This document shows, piece by piece, positions 1 to 9,800 of a DNA stretch of 42,137 nucleotides. A model generated the notes under the pieces. It saw only the letters and a list, made by a program, of their open reading frames with translations. It was not told the DNA's origin and did no database searches. The stretch is from Apostichopus leukothele (lineage: Eukaryota > Echinodermata > Holothuroidea > Aspidochirotida > Stichopodidae). Position 1 is the first letter of the stretch; every line of letters starts with the position of its first letter. The stretch lies in NCBI GenBank assembly GCA_010014835.2, contig JAAAKB020000028.1, positions 1-42,137 of the forward strand, read 5' to 3'. A program made the position numbers and the translations under genes.

Positions 1-560
1 GCACGCTTGTGTTCACCACCACAACCTCTGCACTTGTAATGGAATGTTCCACAACTTCCAGATGGTTTAGAGCGAAAAAGCGACTTTCCTGTATAGACGA
101 CATTACTGACATGTATGGGAGACGGGTTAGGGTAATCGTTGGTAGCGAACGAAGCCATTTTGTTGGATAAGCACATGGTCTTTGCATCTTCGAATGTTAG
201 ATCAGCCCTTGAATACAACTGCGTTTGAGTTTTGGACATTTTGGCATGTAATCCAGACACAAGATCCGGTCCCGATGTGCTTATTGTAGAAAGTTCCCAA
301 ATTGCAGGTTTTTTAATAGTTTATTGGTGTTGGCTCCCACGACAGCTAGAAAGAAACTTGTATGTTTGTCAGCTGCTTTGCCATTAACTGCAAACAATTT
401 ATCGCATCGGTCACAATAATCTTCAAATAATTCCAACTTTTGGTCGAAGACTCCAACGTTTCCTGAAAACAGCCATGGCTTAAGTAAGCCAATTTTCTAT
501 CGTGGAAAATTACCAGAGGTTCCAAGGCAAGGGTATTAAAGAACGTGCGCAGACACAAGT
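1..560 (-). mobile_element. LTR retrotransposon gag fossil (Ty3/Gypsy-like), partial
   Basis: On the minus strand this stretch has the character of a retroelement gag region. Nearer 560 lies a capsid-like segment resembling the part of Ty3/Gypsy gag that ends in VGA-x-T-x-K/Y-LL. Near position 1 there is the start of a zinc knuckle (KCRGCGGEH) that is cut by the window edge. The element therefore continues beyond base 1. It is broken, with at least one interruption, and no flanking LTR was recognised inside the window. Family placement rests on general gag resemblance, so Ty3/Gypsy is probable rather than certain. Age cannot be estimated without its LTRs. Confidence 0.5.
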
Positions 561-1879
561 TTCTTAGTCGAGAGCCAGAGTGTATAGATCTCCTGTTTAT
601 TTTATCAGGTCAGAGTTACAATACAATGGAATGCTTATTAATTATCATAGTATGTATAGAACAGATATATTTAAAGGTACGGTATACTGTATGTTCTTGA
701 CTATATAACACCCATCAAATAGCAGATGCGTTTATTGTATGACCTATTTTTACCGGTGTAGTGTTAAACATGGGTCGTATCACTGCCGACACTTTGTGGA
801 TGATCCAGACAATATATAGGCCAGATACCAGTGCCCTAGCATCACTGCTTTACACAGGCTGCCAGCCCCTGATGTACTGTAATTATTCACAATTTGGCGA
901 TGCATTGAACTGCATCTTTCAAATCCAGGTGATGACAGTATATTCTTCTCATTGCATGTGCAAAGACTCTTAATTTAAGGAGAAATAAACCCTGAGGTTT
1001 TGCAGTGACCTCTTAGTAGAAACTAATATTCTTACACGGTCTGTGAAATAGCTAGTCAAAACTACCTTTCCCCGAATTTCCAGGAATTTTCTAACTACTG
1101 TGATGGCGGCCATTACATTCATTTAAAAAATGAGGGCGCTTCAAAAATGACATCGGTGAGCCACATTGTAAGTTAAAAAATTCCAATCTCTTCATATGAA
1201 TTGTACACTTGCTCTCGGAGATTGTTTGAAAGTTGGTGCAAAATTCCGGAGTGCCAAGCATTTGGTTGTGTTAACAGGAGAGGGGACGAAGGAGCAGGGA
1301 AGGAAAATGATATTATGTTATTATTCCAGAGAAAAGGAATCTACAAAGGGCTCAAAAGCAACAGCTTACCCCTCGGTTGTAGGTGTCAATGTGTTGAAAT
1401 GCGATATGTGGCTTAATAAGTCACGAAACAAGCGGGAACTGTCGGAATTCAAACAACAATGGCAAATGGTTGACAGTTAAATAGATTTTTAAGGTTGAAA
1501 GAAATGTTTTAAGCAATTTGTGTTGCTTCTGTCGAAAAGAGCGCACTGCAAAACAGTATTCTCTTAGCAGAAAAGTCTAGCTTTTATTTCTATTATTTTT
1601 TCTACAGTTCTTTTACAGTTCTCCTTTTACAGTACAGTTCTTGTGTTATACTACTGTACTGCAGTCTCTAGGGAAGGGCTATGCGAAGGTCATGGGTGTG
1701 TTAACAAGTTAAGATTTCACAGGGCTCAGTTTTCCCCAGTGCTTTGGCTTAAAAAACAATAGGTTTCTGAATGATCTACAGTACCTTCTGGGGAACTAAA
1801 ATCAATATAATCCCTTCACGAAAGGAAAGAGTTATATGCGATTTCCTGACGCTTTTTGGTTACTTGCTGGAAGCAAAGC
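561..1879. other. Upstream non-coding DNA, nothing recognised
   Basis: The longest open frame here (1196-1480, plus strand, 94 codons) has no domain, signal peptide or family resemblance that I recognise, and no flanking exon partner was seen. I treat the stretch as intergenic. A gene-free reading is likely but not proven. Confidence 0.4.
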
Positions 1880-2470
1880 AACTTATGCAATCATGTTGGT
1901 GTTTGTGTGAGCATCTGTGATACTTGCTTGGTTTGCAATAACTCAACAACAGAGTGATGGATATTTTTCATACTTGCAGACTTTGTACTATAGTGAGGTG
2001 TGCCCTATTGTTTTTGGCACTGATCATATGATTGAGGTTATGGGGTCAAACATAAAAATCTTTACATTGCACTAACTCCTCAACAGTAAGTCAGATTGTA
2101 ACCAAACTTGATATACAGTTGTTGGTTAAAAGTTGGTACATGTATGCCTCAAATTTTATGGGCAATCTGTTGTGCCGGGTGGGCCCAAATTAATTTCAAG
2201 CTCAAATACTTTTTGGGATACATTCTTTGGGCTAGAATTTGTCGGGCCCAAGTTTTTTCAGACCATTTGGGCCCACACTTTTTGGGGTTCCAATTTGGGG
2301 GCCTATATTTTATATATAGAATTCTGGGACCAGTTAGGTGCAAACTGTACAGCTCAATTGTCTGGGGAGAGTCCAAAAATTTAAATTGCAATAACTCCAC
2401 AACCGTAAACCCGATTATATCTAAACTTGGAATGCAGTGGTTGGTTACTGTATAACTGGTGCATACAAAT
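1880..2470. repeat. Degenerate repeat block with three related units
   Basis: Three related units start near 1934, 2069 and 2385. Each begins with a form of TTGCAATAACTC(C/A)ACAAC. The second and third units stay alignable for about 100 bp through the words CTTGGAATGCAGT / CTTGATATACAGT and GGTTGGTTA / TTGTTGGTTA, at a spacing of 316 bp. Between them lies an odd tract (2175-2330) with repeated TTTGGGCCCA-like words. The AATAACTC word links this block to the AGGTCA-rich repeats elsewhere in the window. Confidence 0.55.
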
Positions 2471-2614
2471 ATTATGATTTTGGGTGATGATATACAACAC
2501 CATAATATTCCACTAAGCAAGGAAGCATAATGCCTGTTGCGCTTTTGTTCAGACGTCAAAATGTGTTGGGTTTTGTTGCAATAGTTCGGTATTTTTGTTT
2601 GCAAATAGTTTGCA

Positions 2615-3135
2615 AATACTTTTAAAGATGGTAACTAAAATTAGGTCAAGGTGGATTAACTTCATATTTGGTATGTGGATCTGTCCAATTGAATATAAGA
2701 AACCAATTTTTTCTCTGAAAGTCAAGGGTCATTTGAGGTCAACAGAGGTCAAAGTCTGAAAAGTTTGTAAACAAGATAACTCAAAAATTCCAACATCATT
2801 GAAATTCATACTTAATATGTAGATACATTTTGGTGAGTACTAAAACACTATTGAAAATTGGTGGATGGCAAATGTCATTTGAGGTCAACAGAAGTCGAAG
2901 TCTGAAACTCTGTGATAAACTCAAAAAGAGCTGCTTGGCTGCAGTTCATACATGTATGATACATGGTATATTTTATTATATATCCACCTTAGTAAGTGCA
3001 AAAACCCTACTGTTTTCTGAAGTGGCCAAAGGTCACATGAAGTAACAGGTGTCAAAGTTTGAAGTCTTTGTAAACATGGTAACTCCAAAATTAAAGCTAC
3101 AATTATTCTGTGAGTTCTCACATTCTATAATTTTC
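2615..3135 (+). repeat. AGGTCA-rich tandem repeat array, upstream copy
   Basis: About three diverged monomers, marked by TTCATATTTGGTATGTGGAT (near 2668) and related words near 2805 and 2945, each followed by AGGTCA half-sites. A full-half-site DR4 (AGGTCA-ACAG-AGGTCA) lies at 2736-2751. The same repeat family recurs in several SCAP introns and downstream of the gene. Confidence 0.75.
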
Positions 3136-3689
3136 TTTTGGTGTCAAACTCTTACAGTAGCTTCAGTGGGTTTTGTTGGTAATAGCCACATAGCAGTCAC
3201 AATGGAAGAAGATGTCCTCAAAGCTCTCAAACTGTTCTTTGTAGGTTGCTAGAATTTCACGAGCAACAAAATGTGGGCCAGATCATTTGCACCATTCCTC
3301 AGCACAGGCATTAACCTTTTAGACCAACTGATTGGGGTGAACCTTGTTAATGGTCCATCGTTCCCAGCACAGTTGACTAGGTACATTTGTGAGAAGTCAT
3401 CATCAAACTGTCAGAGAAATAGCAAAGTAAAACATAAATATAAAGGCATGGAACTTGACTAGTTCACATATTCATAATTATAGCTAGTCCATATAGAGAC
3501 CTTGGTGCAGTGAGGCAAACCTTGCAGGGCTTGTCTGGTTATTTTGTGTCTCTTATTGATTTGCGCAGGCCTAGCCTTATTGCATCTAATGTACAGTTAA
3601 TTACAGTTCGGCCATCAATCAAGAAATTTGGCAAAAGGAGAAGTCTAGCATCTATGCTAGTATGCTAATCACTAGGGTTGGTCTGAGCA

Positions 3690-4340
3690 TGTATGCCTAC
3701 TAAGTTATAACGTCACCGTCAGTTAAGTTAGCCCAGGCCTAGGATGGTTTTGATCTTTGTTATGTTAAAACTAACAGGAGCAATAACTCCCCCATTAGAA
3801 GTAGGCCTATATCTAGGCCTAAACAAAGTGATACGAAGTCAACCATAGTTTAACCTTGTTTCTTTCTCTTTAAAACCTTGCCATTGCAGCATTTCCTTGA
3901 TTAATGTTTAGCAATTACCAACATCGATCGGATGTACCCACGTCTTATCGTCCATAAATATAAGGCCAACATAAACTAGGCCAAGCATAGGCATAGCCTA
4001 TAGGCCTATGTATTACTTGATAAATCTAACGTCAACTTTGCAGCGTAGGCTTATGCACATAATCAACAGAAATTTTGACATTTGCCTACAATATCATACA
4101 AGTGTACATATATTTTTTACCACTTTTTGGCTAAGTTATTCTATTCTTACCTTTGTCAAACGTTTTCCGATCATTTGGACTGCCATCTCTGCTAGATTGG
4201 AGCAAGGGATGGGCTTTATAGCCAGGCCCTTTATTTACAGGCAGTGCGTAATCGAATCTAGGCTAGCTACAGTAGATATAAACAAAGTTTGGGCCGGGTC
4301 AAAAGGTTACGAGAAGCAGCCCTATGATTGGTCAGTTGCC
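3690..4340 (+). promoter_or_regulatory. Candidate SCAP promoter region (CpG-richer tract)
   Basis: This tract has clearly more CpG than the DNA around it, for example at 3708, 3925, 3941, 4160, 4247, 4295 and 4310. An inverted CCAAT box (ATTGG, 4327-4331) sits near its end. It also holds several TAGGCCTA-type words. It lies about 2.3 kb upstream of the SCAP start codon, which would fit a non-coding first exon spliced to 6575. No transcription start can be fixed from sequence alone, so this is inference. Confidence 0.25.
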
Positions 4341-6574
4341 CAAAATCAGTCATGTCCCACAATCAAATACCACTATTTTACTACATTTTACAGTAATGTG
4401 CAAGAACTGTTTTGTTGACATAGTAAATTATGAATCTTAGGATTATTTTCAAGATTATATTCCGCATTTTGATCTACAATCACACCACTCACCAAAAAAA
4501 GTGGGCATAGGAACCGAAAAACAAGACATGGAAGACGGCCTATTTGTGGCACAGTTCCATTCAAAAAATCAGCTTGTAAAATCCAAAACAGTTAAAGTAC
4601 TGTTTTGTAAAGAAAACAAATCGTACATTGCAAAGAAATACTGCCCTCATAAATTCAGAGATACAGAAATACATTTTAACTAACATCTTCACACATTCAC
4701 TTTGTGAACAAATGCTATTTTTGTACACTGATGTTCTCACATTTTGTCAACCTAAACAGTCCAAAAAAGGGTTAAACATTATTATATCCATGTGTTACTG
4801 TAAGTCTTTTCACTAATACAACCAAACATAACTTCTCATTGTGTCAAAACATCTGAGGTATTTTACTTCAGTCAGCACAAATTTACCTTGAAATACTAAA
4901 ACACTCAATAATATTGAAAAAAGAGAAGTGATTTTCATTTCCAGAATCAAGATTTCAATTGCAACATTTTACAAAATAACATTGACTTTATTTCTGACAT
5001 AGTCAAGTTGAAATATATGGATATTGATCTTAATATTGGCTATGATCTCTACTCACACTAATAATGAAGAACAAGAACAGAATATTTTGTGAAGCAGCAT
5101 GTTTGACAGATTGTTCACTAAGAAAAATTTTGTAACAACAAGCAGATATCACCCTATTATCCTGAAAGTTGAAAAATAAACAGGGTGAACCCCATTCCAG
5201 GTGATTACATCACTGTCTAAATTAAACTCTAGCAGTTGCGCTTCACTTGTGCAGAGGTAATTGGTCTACAGCTAGTTCTGCTGAGACCATTTTTATCATA
5301 ACAAAGAAGCTGTTCAACTTGACAATGACATCACCAAACCGTCATTTGTTGGAAATATATGGTGATCCTTTTTGCTGTACAGTATGTGTGATTGTAGTTG
5401 TTTAGTGGGAAGTTCTGTGACGTTAGTCTATTGTTAAGGACATACAGTTTGGTAATACATAGCTCAAAGAAATCACACCATTTTTGGTTTACTGTGCTTG
5501 ATGTGTGCTTCATTTCTTCATGAATTGTTAGTTTGTTAGAACATTTCAGTTTGCAGCCATCAAAGATGTGTGTGGTGATTGTTACAAGATTATGTCGTTA
5601 TGTTGTATCATGTCTTAGATCAACACAGGTAAGAAATTTTGACTACACTGTGTTTTGCTATGCAGGTATCACTAATTATCTTTTAGTCTTTATGTCAAGT
5701 AGTACATTTTGTACTCTGAATGTCTATTTACTTGTTGCCGTTGATGCAACTTTACTTTCTTACATACATGTATATGTGTATTTTTGTTTTTAATGTACCT
5801 TCCTTCTAGCATGTTGTATAAATAAAGATTTTGGTAGCTCTATGGTGATTGAGCACTCTACATTGCAGGTGCGGAAGTTGGACGTATGGTCATATATTCA
5901 TGCTGTAATATTGATTGTACATCTTACAACCAAAACAGACTGAGCCATTCTCAATGCCAAGAACTTTTCATTGGTTTAGTGCTCATCATCCCAGGAAAAA
6001 TTAGAAGGTTGTTGAAGAGGACTAATTTAGTTCACACTTAGACTAATGCGACATCACCCACTTTACTTAATTTCTGACTGCTTAACAAAATTGTTGAAGA
6101 TAATTTGTATCCTAAATGTAAAAAATTCAAAATGTCATACTCATATAATTTTGTATGGCAAAGATATGGCTTTGTCAATTTTGATATTTCATAATTGCAT
6201 CTGACAACAGCTGAGTGAACTGATTGTTGTCTTCATGATATCTAAATTATTTATCTATTTTTCAACTCAATATTACTTGCTTTAAGATAAGGTTCATATT
6301 GTCTGCCACTGATATACCCCTGTAATTGAATACTGATTTAAATTTTCTTTTATATGGCAAGTTACCACTGAGAGACTTGTCCCTCTGGCTATGCCTGTCA
6401 ATATTGCAATTTTCACCTCTTTACACCAGGCTAAGCCAGTAGGCACATAATTGCAATTAAAAGTAGTTCTCTAATAGTAGTGAATGAAGGACATGTGTAT
6501 AACTATGGTATTGCTGCAAATACAGTTGTGTATAATTCATTCTGACAAAAAATTGTCTTGTTTTACTTCATCAG
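4341..6574. other. Upstream non-coding DNA, possible 5' UTR intron
   Basis: AT-rich sequence with no recognisable coding exon. An SRE-like decamer (ATCACACCAC, 4479-4488) and an ETS-like GCGGAAGT near 5871 are present. If transcription starts in the CpG-richer tract upstream, most of this stretch would be a first intron ending at the acceptor TTCATCAG (AG at 6573-6574). Confidence 0.35.
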
Positions 6575-6697
6575 AAAGAAACGTGGGGCCAACTTGGGCA
6601 CGGAAGTACTAGAGAGAATGGTAGCTTCTTGGGAAGACTTCAGTGGTTTTGCATTTATCACTTGTTGCTAATGCTCCATTTCATCTTCGGCCCTCAA
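6575..6697 (+). other. SCAP: Likely 5' UTR part of the first coding exon of SCAP
   Basis: A pyrimidine-rich acceptor (TTTTACTTCATCAG) ends at 6574, giving a plausible 5' UTR segment before the start codon. It contains a short upstream ORF at 6618-6671 of 17 codons with a strong start context (A at -3, G at +4). Its TAA stop overlaps an ATG at 6671 that is in frame with SCAP. The acceptor is inferred and could be wrong if transcription starts inside this segment. Confidence 0.4.
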
Positions 6698-6819
6698 ATG
6701 AGGTTCCTCAAATGGATGCAAGAGTTGGTGTCCACCACTTTTTTCCGCCATGGCATGTTTTGTGCTAAACATCCAGAGGTCATGATTCTTCTCTCTGCTA
6801 TAATGGTCATCTTTTGCTG
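6698..6819 (+). CDS. SCAP: SCAP coding exon 1 (N-terminus, start of TM1)
   Basis: Encodes residues 1-40 and two bases of codon 41. Residues 15-19 (FFRHG) line up with human FYNHG, and [13 protein letters not shown] is the first membrane segment. The ATG at 6698 aligns with human Met1 with no gap. An in-frame ATG at 6671 would add nine residues, and one at 6716 would remove six. The donor is GTGAGA. Confidence 0.88.
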
Positions 6820-9800
6820 GTGAGAGAAAAGATTGTATACATGTCTCTGTATTTACTGGGCAACAGAAATGTATACCCAGTAGGTTGTCAGTATTAGCCC
6901 AAAAATGAAATAACTGAATATGTTCCTAAGTTGTCAGTGTTAACTGGAGGTTTGTACCTACCTTCAAAATTATTTGCATACATCAATGAGGGTACTGTAC
7001 TGACAACATTAATGAACATTGAGAATCATTTTTGATGATTCAATGAAGCACTGTTTGTGATATACTTTCCTGTGCATGTCAACATGGAGGATTGTATTGA
7101 GGTCATATTATTTTTCTTCCAGTGGGTATTTGTGGTAACTTCCCTATATGGTAATGTAATTTTGTAGTCTATGGATGAATTATTGTATGCAATAAACACC
7201 CAATTTAATGCAAATGTTTTGTATTGTACTTTGAATTTGGGTTTCTGATTGTACCTGAATTGTTTGAAGCTGATAAGTGTCCATACTTGCCCGTTTTTGA
7301 ACAATGTCAAGGATTTGCACAAACTACTTTGGTATGCTTGTGTGATTACACCAGGGTACGTACAGTAGTTATATACTTAATATACTCTATTTAATACTAA
7401 TCTTTATCCCTGATTACTTGGTACTGCCTCTTGTAATGATTTAAACACTCATCAATTCAAATATAACCACAAACCAACTGATCCCTAACTCTTCACCCTT
7501 TTTCTTTTGCACTATTGAGTAGCACACAATCATGAGGATTTATTTCTTGCACCAAATGTTGGCTCATTCGCAGAAATAGCACAAACGAAAAGTTAATACC
7601 AAGACATGGTGTCTAGCCTTTGTTATTGTTTATGCTGATATGAAAACATCAATCTGACGTTTGTGCTGACAGATGTATTGACCTTTCAGTTCATAACTAT
7701 ACTATAACTGCACTGGCTACCCTGTATATGCTGGACATGTATTTTATGCAATCACCTTGACTAGCTAAATTACCATACATAATGACTTTCACAACATCAT
7801 GCAGTAGAGAGAGAGAGCCATTCAATGGACACATCTCAAATACACTGACTCAAGTCATTAGTTGCTTCACTTGCACTGATTTGTTCTTCATGAGGTCAAG
7901 ACATGCACATGCATCAGGGTAATGTTTGGTACACCAAAAGGGATATTTTGTTGAAATTTTTAATTCGCTTGATCTCTGCAAATCAACCAACAATTTTGCA
8001 ATTTTTGCAAAAAGTAAAAGTTTCATGATTGTGTGATTATTTACTACAGAAAAGTGCCTAAGGTGCTTTAGATGTAAAATGGTGATACATAGAAGCACTT
8101 TTTAAATCAATTTTATTTTCAAAAATGTAGCTTTTTCTTATAAATTAACTTACTTTACGGAAGAGTGCTAGGCTAGATCGATCTAGCATATTCCACTTTA
8201 CACTGGCTCACCTGAAATACTGGTACCGTTCTGCGACTGCACACTAGACTAAATTTTGTTTTTACAATTATTTTACTAATAATGTGGGATATTTTACGAA
8301 ATTCCTGAACATTTTGACGAATCGGGGTCATTTTTGGGGACACTTGTTCATCGGGGACAGCACACTGTAATGGGGGACTGTCCCCGAAATCGGGGACATC
8401 TGGTCACCTTAGTTTAGAGTGAACTTCGTCTGCTCATGAACACATACAGAGATCTATAATATGTATCATAATAATGTCACGGAACCACTAACACTTCTCA
8501 TTTGAACAATCTACACTCTCTTTGATGTCGAGTGTACACCTTTGTGCATATCTGTATGATGATGCCTTGGCTTGTAAATTCTAACAAAAAGTGCATGGTG
8601 ATTTAACTTCATACTTGGTATGTAGATGCAGTCTAATCAATACAAAAACCTTTTTGTTACCTGTGTTGGTCAAAGGTCAACAGAGGTCAAAGCATGAAAA
8701 CCTTGTACACAAGATAACTTCAAATGCAAACCTTGTATGGAATTCATACGTAGTATGCGTACCTTATAGTCTTTTGTATCTAGGGAGGTTGAAGGGCATT
8801 GAGGTCATCAGAGGTCAAAGTCTGAACTCATTTTAACTCTTTAACTTCAAAGGAAGCTTGGATGAACGTCATGCATAGTATGTGGATCTTGTAAGTACAA
8901 GAACCCTATTGAGGTCAAAGTCTGAAACCTTTGTAAATGTGATAACTGCAAACCCAAAGTGATTTCAAGAACCTTATTGTATTCCAAAATTGTCAAATGA
9001 CCGGCAACTTCAAAACTAAAGTGTGGATGAACTTCATACTTGGTATGTGGATCCACTTTGTCAGTACAAAGAATGTTTTTTGTTTTCCTAAGAGGTCAAA
9101 TGTCATTTGATGTCAAGACAGGTAAAAAGTTTTTACTTTTCCGAACATGGCAACTTCAAATGTATGGCTTGAATGACCTAATATATATTTGGTATTTTAA
9201 TCCATCTTCATGAGGACAAGAACCTTGTTGCAAGCCAAAAACGGTAACTTAAAATTAAAACATTAAAGTATGGACTTCATACTTTGTTGGATCCACCTAA
9301 ATGATTACAAGAACCCTATAGAGGTCAAAGGTCATTTAAGGTTAAGAGAGGTTAACATTAGAAAACCAACAGGATAATTTTAACAGCAATGTGAAATGTG
9401 TATGTACATGAGTGAGGACAAGAACACTATTAATATAGTTTCCCATAGAGGTCAAAAGCTATTAAATGCCAAGCAAGGTTGATGTCGGAAAACAATAAAC
9501 ATGATAACAAAAGCAAAGCTTGGATGAAGTTCATACTTTGTACGTTGTTCCACCTTAGTGAGTGCAAGTAGTCAAGAACCCTATTGTTTAACAGTCAAAC
9601 TTGAAAGTTTGTTTTCATTGAATGTCCTCATAGAAGACATAGCAAGGAATCACTAAGCCTGTTGTTTTCTTGGTTGAATACTAATTTGTACTGTAGACAA
9701 TAGTCACACAATTGTGATGAAAACTTTTGTGGTTATTTGCTGCAAAATAGAAACCCCAATTTTTTTTTCAGACTGTCAAGATTGAATTCAAGATTGAATA

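Noticed and set aside
560-780. LTR adjoining the gag fossil
   Set aside because: No convincing TG...CA ends or repeated partner within the window.
1196-1480. 94-codon plus-strand open frame
   Set aside because: No recognisable family, no partner exons and no homology to SCAP; such lengths arise by chance in this much sequence.
2149-2604. 151-codon minus-strand open frame
   Set aside because: It runs through the degenerate repeat block, including the TTTGGGCCCA-rich tract; composition explains the open frame.
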